Source: Aegilops tauschii subsp. strangulata
Taxonomy: Eukaryota; Streptophyta; Magnoliopsida; Poales; Poaceae
Assembly: GCF_002575655.3 (NCBI RefSeq)
Contig: NC_053037.3
Location: 323,109,294-323,173,293, forward strand
Reading direction: 5' to 3'
Length of the DNA stretch: 64,000 nt
The translations under genes and the position numbers were made by a program. The notes under the pieces were generated by a model. It worked only from the letters and a program-made list of their open reading frames with translations. It had not been told where the DNA came from and made no database searches. Shown here piece by piece: positions 22,252-32,862 of the stretch; the first letter of the stretch is position 1; every line of letters begins with the position of its first letter.

Positions 22252-22928
22252 CCACTGGATTTTGCCACATGTACAATCTAGCAGACTCCATGGTTGAACT
22301 TAAGCATAATGCACAAACCTCAAAACACAAGTGCTTCTCCTTTGTTCTAGAATCTTCCGTATCATAACTGCCCAAACTTTTTTTCTAGTTGAATTGCCAT
22401 TATTTGTTTTTACTTTATGCTTTACAACGCACAATTCCACGAACCATAAAATAGATTAAGGGCTTCTTTGATTCAAAGGATTCTCAAAGGAATTTTGGAG
22501 GATTCTAATCCTTAGGAATTTTTCCTATCTTGGTTGTTTGATTCGTAGGATTGTAAACCATAGGAATTTTTTCAGTGGATTCATTTGCACTAGATTTCAT
22601 AGGAAACATCCCATCCAGTCAAACCTCTTTGAAAGAATCCTACATTTTTCTATGCACAATCAAATACTCGTAAAATCCTATAGGATACAAGATGACACTC
22701 CACTCTAATCCCATGTTTTTCCTATTCCCGTGTTTTGGAAATCCTACAAATCAAAGAGGCCCTAGCTTTTTTATAAAAACTAATTTATTTTGATGAGATG
22801 AACTATAAGAATTAAACAAAGGTCTACATCAGGCATATATGACTCAGAGCTTACATGCTATAGTGTGGTATTTATTCATAATTTGGTTGCCAAATCTGAT
22901 GCGTGCAATGCATGTGTACCTTACTAGT
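22252..22928 (-). repeat. Right terminal inverted repeat (interrupted by a MITE)
   Basis: This is the reverse complement of 7503-7872 with one 303-bp insertion. The outer end is ...GTACCTTACTAGT. Confidence 0.85.
22460..22762. mobile_element. Harbinger/Tourist-type MITE, 303 bp
   Basis: It has terminal inverted repeats GGGCTTCTTTGATTC / GGGCCTCTTTGATTT and flanks taa / tag, a near-perfect 3-bp TWA-type duplication. The matching position in the left TIR (near 7675) lacks it, which provides a natural empty site. Confidence 0.85.
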
Positions 22929-23636
22929 ACTTCGAGTATGTGCAAAACACGTAAATTAGGATTCCAATGGCACGCTACACAGTGTCTCTCTTACAGTTCA
23001 TGAAGCCACGTGGCACATGTGGAGTTGTTGTCGCGACCTCCTTGTGTGGATTGATCACAGTGACGTGTTGCTTGTTCCAGAAGAATGTACTCGTCCTCTC
23101 TGAGCCACACTAGCGGTACATGCACGAAGCAAAGATGTGCACGCACGCCACGCACGCACTCATTCCCTCGCACGCACACGTGGGTACACGGGGGGACGCA
23201 TTTTTGTATGAAAATCCACCCCATGTGATAATTTGACGCGTGTAAAGTCCTTCACTTCACCGATGGTCAATTAATACAGCGCATGCAAATTGTGTGGACG
23301 TGAGGGCGGAAGAAAGACATTACTACTCCACTGCACGCATGCGAGTAGTTAAATCATGGGTTGCTAGTACTTCCATTGGTATCCTTCGTATTTTGTGCCA
23401 ATTTTTGACCATATTTGTAAGTAACAAAATATTTATGCATGTCATAAAAAGTGGCACAAAAAAAGGGGGCGAATAAACCAGGACGCAGGCAAAATGATCA
23501 ATTTTTGCGAGGGCTACTGTTGGTGGCCTTTGTATTTAAATATGGATGGAGTGGAGTAGTACTATCTTTATCTTAGCCTCGTAGGGCTCTCCCAGCGCCT
23601 AGGCTCGCCTCCCTACCTCGCCCACTGGATCCCGCA
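22929..23636. other. Non-coding flank left of the gene fragment
   Basis: The stretch is rich in CACGCACGCAC-type repeats near 23140-23190. A TATTTAAATA element near 23531-23540 could serve as a TATA region for the downstream fragment. No gene was recognised otherwise. Confidence 0.35.
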
Positions 23637-24147
23637 ATGGAGAATCCCGCGGGCTGCCCTCTCGCTGCGGCCCGCAGCCCTGCCACCTTTGAGCGGAACC
23701 CACATGTGTTTTAGAGGGGATCCATTACTCTGGAATCACAGATCGGTGGCGCCAGAGGACATGCCAGGGCTGCGTTTCAGGTGGTGGGCAGCAAGGGAAA
23801 ATCGGATCGAGGAAGCGTCACATCGATTGGAGAGAAGTTCCAAGGAGTTGCGCCTGGCGCAGCACAAGGCGGAGGCACAGGTCGATCTCAGGGGAGAGAT
23901 GCTGAGGGATGTCAGCATCTGGCAGCGTCGTGTTGATTTCGAGCTATGGCTAACGGCAGAGATCATATTCACGGAGTCGACTGCGGAGGAAAGAATGTGC
24001 ATGCCTACGCAATGGTATGAGCAACCGGTGCAACTGTTCAAATGGGCGGTAGGAGAAGCCAAATCCCGGGACCATTTGCGGCGGCGCTGCTGGGCATGCA
24101 TCGTAGGCGAGGTGAGATGCCCTCCTTCCCCGCCAACGATGCAGTGA
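23637..24147 (+). pseudogene. Uncharacterised gene-like ORF, probably frameshifted
   Basis: An ATG at 23637 opens a 25-codon frame that stops at 23712-23714 (tag). The next frame is open through it and continues to a stop at 24145-24147. This gives about 140 residues rich in Trp, Arg and Glu (RWWAARENRIEEASHRLERS ... WACIVGEV), with a predicted charged, partly helical middle. No ATG precedes the long frame at its 5' end, so a single-base shift near 23700 or a lost intron would be needed to join them. A TATA-like element lies ~100 bp upstream. I do not recognise the family. Codon composition is GC-rich and unlike the AT-rich neighbours. It may be a wheat-lineage gene relic or a captured fragment. 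Confidence 0.35.
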
Positions 24148-24364
24148 CGTAGTCGGTTGCTGCTGCAGTGAACTTGTACCGCCATGTCGGTTTGCAACCT
24201 TGACAATCACTACATCTATATGTATTGTATTCCTGTGAAAATACTTGGTCGTTTGGAAAAAAGATGGTAAGTGATTTATCACTAGTTTTAGAATGCTTGG
24301 TCGTGACAATCAACCGAAGCCACAACCAGAAGTCTCCATCGCGTAATACTTTACGGTCGGTCGC

Positions 24365-25882
24365 TGATGATCCACAAGTATAGGGGATCTATCGTAGTCC
24401 ATTCGATAAGTAAGAGTGTCGAACCCAACGAGGAGCAGAAGGAAATGACAAGCGGTTTTCTGTAAGGTATTCTCTGCAAGCACTGAAATTATCGGTGACA
24501 GATAGTTTTGTGATAAGGTAATTTGTAACGGGTTACAACAAAACTAGATAAAGTGCAGCAAGGTGGCCCAATCCTTTTTGTAGCAAAGGACAAGCCTGGA
24601 CAAACTCTTATATAAAGGAAAGCGCTCCCGAGGACACATGGGAATTATCGTCAAGCTAGTTTTCATCACGCTCATATGATTCGCGTTCGTTACTTTGATA
24701 ATTTGATACGTGGGTGGACCGATGCTTGGGTACTGCCCTTCCTTGGACAAGCATCCCACTTATGATTAACCCCTATTGCAAGCATCCACAACTACAAAAG
24801 AAGTATTAAGGTAAACCTAACCATAGCATGAAACATATGGATCCAAATCAGCCCCTTACGAAGCAACTCATAAACTAGGGTTTAAGCTTCTGTCACTCTA
24901 GCAACCCATCATCTACTTATTACTTCCCAATGCCTTCCTCTAGGCCCAAATAATGGTGAAGTGTCATGTAGTCGAAGTTCACATAACACCACTGGAGGAA
25001 AGACAACATACATCTCATCAAAATATCACACGAATACCAAATTCACATGACTACTTATAGCAAGACTTCTCCCATGTCCTCAGGAACAAACGTAACTACT
25101 CACAAATCATATTCATGTTCATAATCAGAGGGGTATTAATATGCATAAAGGATCTGAACATATGATCTTCCACCAAATAAACCAACTAGCATCAACTACA
25201 AGGAGTAATCAACACTACTAGCAACCCACAGGTACCAATCTGAGGTTTTGAGAGAAAGATTGGATACAAGAGATGAACTAGGGTTTGAGAGGAGATGGTG
25301 CTGGTGAAGATGTTCATGGAGATTGGCCCCCTCCCGATGAGAGGGTCGATGGTGATGACGATGGTGATGATTTCCCCCTCCCGGAGGGATGTTTCCCCGG
25401 CAAAACAGCTCCGCCGGAGCCCTAGATTGGTTCCGCCAAGGTTCCTCCTCGTGGCGGCGGTGTTTCGTCCCGAAAGCTTCCTTCTGATTTTTTCTAGGGC
25501 GAAAGACTTCATATAGCGAAAGATGGGCACCGGAGGCCTGCTAGGGGGCCCACGAGACAAGGGGCGCGCCCAGGGGGGTTGGGCGCGCCCCCACCCTCGT
25601 GGCCAGGGTGTGGGCCCCCTCTGGTTAATTCTTTCGCCAATATTTTTTATTAATTCCAAAACGTGCCTCCATGAAGTTTCAGGACTTTTGGACTTGTGCA
25701 GAATAAGTCTCTAATATTTGCTCCTTTTCCAGTCCAGAATTCTAGCTGCCGGCATTCTCCCTCTTCGTGTAAACCTTGTAAAATAAGAGAGAAAAGGTAT
25801 AAGTATTGTGACATAATGTGTAATAACAACCCATAATTTAATAAATATCGATATAAAAGCATGATGCAAAATGGACGTATCA
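24365..25882 (-). repeat. 3' LTR of the Athila-type element
   Basis: It is the left copy, 1518 bp. It contains a GC-rich inverted repeat at 25544-25619 and a TATA-like ctatatgaa (minus strand, about 25508-25517). Confidence 0.95.
25544..25619. repeat. GC-rich inverted repeat in the LTR promoter region
   Basis: GGGGGCCCAC ... GTGGGCCCCC forms an outer stem. An inner stem is made by CACGAG/CTCGTG and by GGGGCGCGCC / GGCGCGCCCC. The same structure recurs at 9392-9449, 34036-34110, 51980-52053 and 63316-63392, and a variant lies at 27986-28082. Confidence 0.85.
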
Positions 25883-26331
25883 ACTCCCCCAAGCTTAGAC
25901 CTCGCTTGTCCTCAAGCGGAAGCCGATAACAAAAAATATGTCCACATGTTTAGAGATAGAGGTTTCCACATGATCATTCTTATAACAGCAACATATATTG
26001 TCATATGATTTCTTATGCTAAAGTAACAATCTATTCACAAGGTCGAGTATGAATCAGAAACTTCATTGAGAACCAACAAACTATGATCTCAGCCATTGAG
26101 GCAATTGCAATTTATCATAACATAGGAAAGAGTCAATATAAGAGCTTTTCAGCAAGTCCACATACTCAACTATCATTTAGTCTTTCACAATTGCTGACAC
26201 TCACGCAATACTTATGGTTATGGAGTTTTAATCGGACACAGAGAAAGATAGGGGCTTATAGTGTTGCCTCCCAACCTTTTACCTCAAGGGTAACGTCAAC
26301 AATAATAGTTCATGCTAACTTACATCTAACT

Positions 26332-26398
<67 letters not shown>

Positions 26399-27471
26399 GA
26401 TCTTCCAACACAATGTGCTTGCCAAAGGATAAAATGTAAAAAGGAAAGGTGAAGATCACCATGACTCTTGTATAAGATATAAGTCAAGAATAAAAGATTG
26501 GCCCTTCGCAGAGGGAAGTAGAGGTTGTCATATGTTTTTGTGGTTGGATGCACAAAATGTTAATGCGAAAGAACGTCACTTTATATTGCCACTTGTGATA
26601 TGGACCTTTCTTATGCAGTCCATCGCTTTTATTTCTTCCACATCACAAGATCGTATAAAGCTTATTTTCTCCACATTAATAAATCATACATATTTAGAGA
26701 GTAATTTTTATTGCATGCAACAATGACAACTTACTTGAAGGATCTTACTCAATCCATAGGTAGGTATGGTGGACACTCATGGCAAAACTGGGTTTAAGGA
26801 TATCCAGAAGCACAAGTAGTATCTCTACTTGGTGCAAAGAATTTGGCTAGCATGAGGGGGAAAGGCAAGCTCAACATGTTGGATGATCCATGACAATATA
26901 CTTTATTTCAGATATAAGAAAACATAACCCATTACGTTGTCTTCCTTGTCCAACATCAACTTTTTAGCATGTCATATTTTAATGAGTGCTCACAATCATA
27001 AAAGATGTCCAAGATAGTATATTTATATGTGAAAACCTCTCTTTCTTTATTACTTCCTATTAATTGCAACGATGACCAAAACTATGTTTGTCAACTCTCA
27101 ACAACTTTTATTCATCATACTCTTTTATATGTGAAGTCATTACTCTCCACAAGATCAATATGATCTCTTTAATTCGTTTTACTCTTTATTTTCTCTTTTA
27201 TTTTTATTCCCTCGAGATCATAGCAAGATGATCAAGCCCTGGACTCAAAACTAATCTTTATTATATATAGCTCACGGACTCGATTACATAGAAGGATCAT
27301 AAAGCAAAACTCAAAACTAGATCATACTAAAACTTTATTCTACTAGATCAAGATATTACCAAAAGGATCGAACTAAGAAAAAAGGTAAAGATAGGAGTGT
27401 GATGGTGATACGATACCGGGGCACCTCTCCCAAGCTTGGCAGTTGCCAAGGGGAGTGCCCATACCAGATAC
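25883..27471 (-). other. 3' untranslated internal region of the Athila-type element
   Basis: A polypurine tract (GCTTGGGGGAGT, minus strand) abuts the LTR at 25883-25895. The rest is AT-rich and non-coding, and includes a long AT microsatellite. The first ~340 bases match the internal sequence at 63656-64000. Confidence 0.7.
26334..26395. repeat. (AT)31 microsatellite
   Basis: This is an uninterrupted AT dinucleotide run of 62 bp inside the untranslated region of the retrotransposon. Confidence 0.95.
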
Positions 27472-27843
27472 TCAGTTCTCCTTTGCTGGTGAAGAAGATG
27501 GTGGTGATGATGGATATTCGCACATCGAGTGTAGGAGATCCTCCAATTTGGGGATAATGCCCTTGAGTGCGGTGATATGCTCCTTCAACAAAATATTTTC
27601 ACGTGTGAGATACTTATTTTGTATGCGAGCTAACTCAATCATCTTGAAAGCTTCAATCTCCGTTGGGGTAAGAAGATTGTAATGAGGCTGGAGGATGTCT
27701 TCGTCTTCTGTTGCCGGAGCTTGATCCTCCATGGCCTTCTTGATCCCATCATCCTTGTTGATCACCCCGGGTTCTTCTCTCTTCAACTCTATCTTCATTA
27801 GCCAAGCATCATTGCCCTCATTGTTGGAGGAGGGGGACGACAT
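27472..27843 (-). CDS. Small third ORF downstream of pol in the Athila-type element
   Basis: The ORF gives 123 residues starting MSSPSSNNEGND and ending SSPAKEN. I chose the internal ATG at 27843 because the upstream extension of the same frame runs through a GC hairpin and has no protein-like character. The N-terminal half is acidic. The middle (about residues 63-103, ending KLEDLL) looks amphipathic and coiled-coil-forming; the C-terminus is Pro/Ser-rich. The position, downstream of pol and before the 3' LTR, is where Athila elements can carry an env-like ORF. I see no signal peptide or membrane segment, so this is not an envelope protein. The intact frame inside an ageing element suggests either recent insertion or function. 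The role is unknown. Confidence 0.55.
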   Translation of the reverse strand: MSSPSSNNEGNDAWLMKIELKREEPGVINKDDGIKKAMEDQAPATEDEDILQPHYNLLTPTEIEAFKMIELARIQNKYLTRENILLKEHITALKGIIPKLEDLLHSMCEYPSSPPSSSPAKEN

Positions 27844-27985
27844 AATGCTTGGCCTTTGATAACTCTGGCAGAAAACAGCTCGAAACAAAAACAGAGGATA
27901 TTTGCGTGGTGCGGTGGTCAAAACCTTCGGGAGATTATATAATGAATTTTTACCGACTAAAAGAAGTATCGTGCAAGAAAACGGA

Positions 27986-28082
27986 GTCCGGAGGGAACAC
28001 GAGGTGCCCACGAGGCAGGGGGCGCACCCAGGGGGTAGGGCGCGCCCTCCACCCTCCTGGATGCCTCGTGTCCCTTTCGGAC
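27986..28082. repeat. Variant of the GC inverted repeat between pol and the third ORF
   Basis: The outer arms GTCCGGAGGGAACACGAGG and CCTCGTGTCCCTTTCGGAC pair over ~19 bp with a few mismatches. The inner part copies the LTR hairpin core. Confidence 0.7.
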
Positions 28083-28177
28083 TACTTCTTATTTTCCTAT
28101 TTTCTTAAATATTCCAAAACGGAGAAAAATTGCCATTAGAACTGTTTTGGAGTCGGTTTACTTACCGTACCACATAC

Positions 28178-30469
28178 CTATTCCTTTTCGGAGTCTGAAA
28201 CATTCTGGAAAGTGTCCCTTATATATTTCTCTGGGGTTACGGTCTCAATAACATTAGTTTCAACATTTATTGGATTACTTGAGATATAATGTTTGATTCT
28301 TTGACCGTTCACCACCTTCGGATTCGTGCCTTCGAAGTTGTTGTTTTTTATAACCTTTTCTTTAAATAGTTTGGCATTCTCATAGGCCTGGGTTCTCCAT
28401 TCATCAAGTGAGCTAATGTCAAATAGCCTCTTCTCACCGGCAAGTTTCAAATCATAATTGAGCTCTTTAATGGCCCAATATGCCTTATGTTCTAGTTCGA
28501 GAGGTAAGTGACATGCTTTTCCATAAACCATTTTATGCGGAGACATACCCATAGGATTTTTATATGCAGTTCTATAGGCCCATAATGCATCATCAAGTTT
28601 CTTGGACCAATTCTTTCTAGATCTATTAACAGTCTTTTGCAAAATTAATTTAATCTCTCTATTACTTAGTTCTACTTGACCACTAGATTGTGGATGATAT
28701 GGAGATGCAATTCTATGATTAACATCATACTTAGCAAGCATTTTATGAAAAGCACCATGAATAAAGTGTGAACCACCATCAGTCACTAAATATCTAGGGA
28801 CTCCAAACCTTGGAAAAATAACTTCTTTAAGCATCTTAATAGAGGTGTTATGATCAACACTACTAGTTGGAATAGCTTCTACCCACTTAGTAATGTAATC
28901 AACAACAACTAAGATATGTGTATACCCATTAGAGGAAGGAAACGGTCCCATATAATCAAAGCCCCAAACATCAAATGGTTCAATAACAAGTGAATAGTTC
29001 ATAGGCATTTCTTGACATCTGCTAATATTACCAATTCTTTGACATTCATCACAAGACAAGACAAACTTACGCGCATCTTTGAAAAGATTAGGCCAATAAA
29101 AACCGGATTGCAATACCTTATGTGTAGTTCTATCTCCAGCATGGTGTCCTCCATAAGCTTCGGAGTGACACTTGTGTAGGATCTGTTCCTGTTCATGCTC
29201 AGGTACACAACGTCCAATAACACCATCTACTCCCTCTTTATAAAGATGTGGATCATCCCAGAAGTAATGTCTTAAGTCAAAGAAAACCTTTTTCTTTTCC
29301 TGGTATGTGAAACTAGGTGGTATAAATTTGGCAACAATGTAATTAGCATAATCAGCATACCATGGAGCAGTACGAGAAGCATTTATGACAGCTAATTGTT
29401 CATCAGGAAAGCTATCATCAATAGGTAGTGGGTCATCAAGAACATTCTCTAACCTAGAAAAGTTGTCTGCAACGGGGTTCTCAGCTCCCTTTCTATCTAT
29501 AATATGCAAATCAAATTCTTGTAGCAAGAGAAACCATCTAATAAGTCTAGGTTTAGCATCCTTCTTTTCCATAAGATATTTAATAGCAGCATGATCAGTG
29601 TGAACAGTTACTTTAGAATCAACAATATAAGGTCTGAACTTATCACAAGCACATACAACTGCTAAAAATTCTTTTTCAGTAGTAGCATAATTTCTCTGGG
29701 CACTGTCTAGAGTTTTACTAGCATATTGAATAACATTTAATTTCTTATCAACTCTTTGTCCTAAAACAACACCTACAGCATAATCACTAGCATCACACAT
29801 AATTTCAAAGGGTAAATTCCAATAAGGTGGCTGAACAATAGGTGCATAAATCAAGGCTTTCTTAAGTATTTCAAATGCTTCTACACAATCATCATCAAAG
29901 ACAAAAGGAACATCTTTTTGTAACAGATTAGTCAGAGGCCTAGAAATTTTAGAAAAGTCCATAATGAACCTCCTATAAAAACCGGCATGACCAAGGAAAC
30001 TCCTTATACCTTTAATGTTCTTATGACACGACATCTTTTCAATAGCATCAACTTTAGCTTTATCAACTTCAATACCTCTTTCAGAAACTTTATGCCCCAA
30101 GACAATACCTTCATTGACCATAAAGTGGCACTTCTCCCAATTCAAGACAAGATTAGTTTCATCACATCTCTGCAAAACTCGATCAATGTTGCTTAAGCAA
30201 TCATCAATAGAAGTTCCATATACGGAGAAATCATCCATGAAAACCTCAACAATCTTTTCACAAAAATCAGAGAATATAGCCATCATGCATCTTTGGAAGG
30301 TAGCAGGTGCATTGCATAAGCCAAAAGGCATACGTCTATAAGCAAAGGTACCGAAAGGGCAAGTAAAAGTGGTCTTTTCTTGGTCCTCTTTTGACACAGG
30401 TATTTGAGAGAAACCAGAATAACCATCTAGGAAGCAAAAATGTGTATGTTTAGATAATCTTTCTAGCAT
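28178..30469 (-). CDS. Gypsy pol: reverse transcriptase palm, RNase H and integrase
   Basis: The frame gives 763 residues. The reverse transcriptase palm carries the catalytic FMDDFSVYG near residue 78. RNase H follows, with [30 protein letters not shown] and [10 protein letters not shown]. The integrase has a zinc-binding HHCC segment (HSEAYGGHH ... CDEC) and the D-D-E triad in [15 protein letters not shown] and GQVELSNRE. These enzymes copy the RNA into DNA and insert it into the nuclear genome. All visible catalytic residues are present. The frame begins inside the RT domain because a single-base deletion near 30487 separates it from the finger region in 30463-30864. The original start is upstream in the gag-pol polyprotein. 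Confidence 0.9.
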   Translation of the reverse strand: MLERLSKHTHFCFLDGYSGFSQIPVSKEDQEKTTFTCPFGTFAYRRMPFGLCNAPATFQRCMMAIFSDFCEKIVEVFMDDFSVYGTSIDDCLSNIDRVLQRCDETNLVLNWEKCHFMVNEGIVLGHKVSERGIEVDKAKVDAIEKMSCHKNIKGIRSFLGHAGFYRRFIMDFSKISRPLTNLLQKDVPFVFDDDCVEAFEILKKALIYAPIVQPPYWNLPFEIMCDASDYAVGVVLGQRVDKKLNVIQYASKTLDSAQRNYATTEKEFLAVVCACDKFRPYIVDSKVTVHTDHAAIKYLMEKKDAKPRLIRWFLLLQEFDLHIIDRKGAENPVADNFSRLENVLDDPLPIDDSFPDEQLAVINASRTAPWYADYANYIVAKFIPPSFTYQEKKKVFFDLRHYFWDDPHLYKEGVDGVIGRCVPEHEQEQILHKCHSEAYGGHHAGDRTTHKVLQSGFYWPNLFKDARKFVLSCDECQRIGNISRCQEMPMNYSLVIEPFDVWGFDYMGPFPSSNGYTHILVVVDYITKWVEAIPTSSVDHNTSIKMLKEVIFPRFGVPRYLVTDGGSHFIHGAFHKMLAKYDVNHRIASPYHPQSSGQVELSNREIKLILQKTVNRSRKNWSKKLDDALWAYRTAYKNPMGMSPHKMVYGKACHLPLELEHKAYWAIKELNYDLKLAGEKRLFDISSLDEWRTQAYENAKLFKEKVIKNNNFEGTNPKVVNGQRIKHYISSNPINVETNVIETVTPEKYIRDTFQNVSDSEKE

Positions 30470-30930
30470 TTGATCAATAAAAGGTAAAGGTAATGATCCT
30501 TTTTAGTAGCTTTATTCAATTTGCGGAAATCAATTACCATTCTATAACCTGTAACAATTCTTTGTGGGATCAATTCATCTTTATCATTAGGAACAACAGT
30601 AATACCTCCGTTCTTAGGGACACAATGGACAGGGCTTACCCACTGACTATCAGCAACGAGATAAATTATACCTGCCTCCAGAAGTTTTAGTATTTCTTTT
30701 CTTACCACTTCTTTCATCTTAGGATTTAACTGTCGTTGGTGATCAACAACTGGTTTAGCGTCTTTCTCCAATTTTATTTTGTGTTGGCATAGAGTGGGAC
30801 TAATGCCCTTAAGATCATCAAGAGTATATCCAATAGTAGCACGGTGCTTCTTCAGAGTTTTCAATAATTTCCCTTCTTCCTGCTCTGAAAGGTTAGCATT
30901 AATAATAACAGGATATATCTTCTTTCATCA
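30463..30930 (-). pseudogene. Gypsy reverse transcriptase N-terminal (finger) part
   Basis: This frame continues pol after a frameshift in an A-rich stretch near 30930 that ends the gag frame. From 30864 it reads as 133 residues including WVSPVHCVPK and the RT motif RMVIDFRKLN, then loses frame near 30487 by one base. It is the missing N-terminal part of the reverse transcriptase at 28178-30469. The two lesions look like ordinary decay. No slippery site or pseudoknot that would suggest programmed frameshifting was seen. Confidence 0.8.
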
Positions 30931-32756
30931 AGATAAGCATATTTAAGAGTATCAGGTAATGGTTTAAGCTCAAACACGGGATCACCCTTGGGTGGAGGAG
31001 GATCCCCTAGAATTTCAGCAGGCAAGTTGTGTTTCAAAACAGGTCCCTGTTTAAAGAATACTTCATCTATTTCCCTTCTTTCATTCATAAACATATCATT
31101 TTCATGGTCTAGCAAATATTGTTCTAAAGGATCATTTGGAGGCACGGCAATAGAAGCAAGACCAATAATTTCATCTTTACTATGCAATTCTTTATCATGG
31201 GGTTGTCTACGAAATTTAGCAAAATTAAAATCATGAGACATATCCCCTAAACCAACGATAACAATATCCTTTTTGTAGTCTATCTTAGCATTAACAGTAT
31301 TCAAGAAGGGTCTACCAAATATAATGGGACAAAAATCATCTTGTGGGGAACCAAGAACAAGAAAATCAGTAGGATATTTAACTTTCCCACACAAGACTTC
31401 AACATCTCTAACAATCCCAACTGGTGAAATAGTATCTCTATTGGCAAGCTCAATTGTAACATCTATCTCTTCTATCTCAGCAAGTGCAATATCATGCATA
31501 ATTTCTTTGTAGAAGGAATGAGGTATTGCATTTGCACTAGCACCCATATCACATAAGCCATGATAACAATGATTTCCTATTTTAACAGAAATAACAGGCA
31601 TGCCAACAACAGGTCTATGTTTACCCTTAGTAGCGGGTCTAGCAATTCTAGCAGCTTCATTACAAAAATAAATAACATGCCCATCAATATTATCGGACAA
31701 GAGGTCTATAACCATAGAAATACTAGGTTCAACTTTAATTTTCTCACGAGGTGTAGGTGTTCTAGTATTACTCTTACGAACCACAGTTGAAGCTTTAGCA
31801 TGATCCTTTATTCTAACAGGGAAAGGTGGTTTCTCAATATAAGCGGTAGGAACAATAGGATCAAAATTATAAGTGATAGTCTTTTCTTCAACTTTAGTAG
31901 GTTCAACTACTTTTACTTCAATGGGAGGATGATATTTAAACCACTTCTCCTTAGGGAGATCAAGATGAGTAGCAAATGATTCACAGAAAGAAGCTACTAT
32001 CTCAGAGTCAAGTCCATATTTAGTGCTAAATTCACGAAAAGCATCGGTATCCATAAAAGACTTAACACAATCAAACTTAGGTGTTATACCTGACTCCTTA
32101 CCTTCGTCGAGATCCCAATCTTCAGAGTTGCGTTTATTTCTTTCCAATAAATCCCATTTTAATTCAATAGACTTCATCATAAAAGAACCCGTACAAGAAG
32201 TATCGAGCATGGAGCGATTATTGAGAGAAAGCCGAGCATAATTTTTTTGGATAATAATTTCTCTTGAGAGCTCATGATTGGGGCATGAATATAACATTGA
32301 CTTAAGCATCCCCCAAGCTTGAGCGATGCTTTCTCCTTCGCGAGGCCAAAAATTATATATATAATTAGGATCACGATGAACAAGATGCATAGGATAAAAC
32401 TTCTGATGAAATTCCAATTTCAATCGGTTGTAGTTCCATGATCCCATATCATCACATAGCCTAAACCATGTCAATGCCTTTCCCTTCAAATATAAAGAAG
32501 ACCTTCTTCTTAATAACACCTCGGGCATACCTGCAAGCTTAAATAATCCACAAACTTCATCCACATAGATTAGGTGCAAATCGGCATGCAATGTTCCATC
32601 TCGTGTAAAAGGATTAGCTAGCAGTTTCTCTATCATACCTGAAGGAATTTCAAAGTAAACATTTTCAGTAGGTTTAGTAGGTTGAGGAGCAACTCTTTGC
32701 TCTACTGGTCGGGGTGAAGATACCCCGAACAAGCCCCTCAAAGGATTATGTTCCAT
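30861..32756 (-). CDS. Gypsy gag and aspartic protease
   Basis: The ORF is 631 residues starting MEHNPLRGLFGV, about 100 bp inside the primer site. Residues ~50-170 form the retrotransposon gag capsid domain (LKGKALTWFRL ... KFYP ... REGESIAQAW). No CCHC knuckle is seen, as in some Athila gags. The protease motif CDMGASANAIP lies near residue 411 and IIFGRPFLNT near 488, which place a retropepsin with its catalytic Asp intact. Gag would form cytoplasmic particles and the protease would cut the polyprotein. The frame ends prematurely because of a one-base shift near 30930 and overlaps the continuing pol frame. The end ...RKKGNY is therefore not the natural C-terminus. Confidence 0.88.
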   Translation of the reverse strand: MEHNPLRGLFGVSSPRPVEQRVAPQPTKPTENVYFEIPSGMIEKLLANPFTRDGTLHADLHLIYVDEVCGLFKLAGMPEVLLRRRSSLYLKGKALTWFRLCDDMGSWNYNRLKLEFHQKFYPMHLVHRDPNYIYNFWPREGESIAQAWGMLKSMLYSCPNHELSREIIIQKNYARLSLNNRSMLDTSCTGSFMMKSIELKWDLLERNKRNSEDWDLDEGKESGITPKFDCVKSFMDTDAFREFSTKYGLDSEIVASFCESFATHLDLPKEKWFKYHPPIEVKVVEPTKVEEKTITYNFDPIVPTAYIEKPPFPVRIKDHAKASTVVRKSNTRTPTPREKIKVEPSISMVIDLLSDNIDGHVIYFCNEAARIARPATKGKHRPVVGMPVISVKIGNHCYHGLCDMGASANAIPHSFYKEIMHDIALAEIEEIDVTIELANRDTISPVGIVRDVEVLCGKVKYPTDFLVLGSPQDDFCPIIFGRPFLNTVNAKIDYKKDIVIVGLGDMSHDFNFAKFRRQPHDKELHSKDEIIGLASIAVPPNDPLEQYLLDHENDMFMNERREIDEVFFKQGPVLKHNLPAEILGDPPPPKGDPVFELKPLPDTLKYAYLDERRYILLLLMLTFQSRKKGNY

Positions 32757-32833
32757 AGTAACAAGAGACAGTAAATTTCAGCACACTATATAAATTTTTC
32801 CTTACCAAATTCCACCTACCAAAGGCGCTTCAC

Positions 32834-32851
32834 TCCCCGGCATCGGCACCA
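32834..32851 (-). other. Primer-binding site, tRNA-Asp
   Basis: The minus strand reads TGGTGCCGATGCCGGGGA, which matches the 3' end of plant tRNA-Asp at 16 of 18 positions. It lies 11 bases from the LTR. Athila elements characteristically use this primer. Confidence 0.8.
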
Positions 32852-32862
32852 GAAAAGAGTCT

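Larger units (their letters stand above)
7503..22928. mobile_element. Large TIR (foldback/MULE-like) element with nested insertions
   Basis: The left arm 7503-7872 and right arm 22252-22928 are inverted copies of the same ~370-bp sequence. Both start ACTAGTAAGGTACACRTGCA at the outer end and diverge just after the AAAATCCRGTGG segment. After removing the solo LTR, the 11.8-kb retrotransposon and the MITEs, the original element is about 2 kb with no coding capacity. I saw no clear target-site duplication (flanks ..catttag and acttcg..), so the superfamily is undecided; a non-autonomous Mutator-like or foldback element is plausible. Confidence 0.7.

Noticed and set aside
7503..22928. Segmental inverted duplication of host DNA
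   Set aside because: The arms share precise outer ends and later insertions explain the spacing, so a terminal-inverted-repeat element is simpler.
30861..30935. Programmed frameshift between gag and pol
   Set aside because: The break looks like one lost base in an A-rich run without a slippery heptamer or clear downstream structure, and a second ordinary deletion occurs 450 bp further on.
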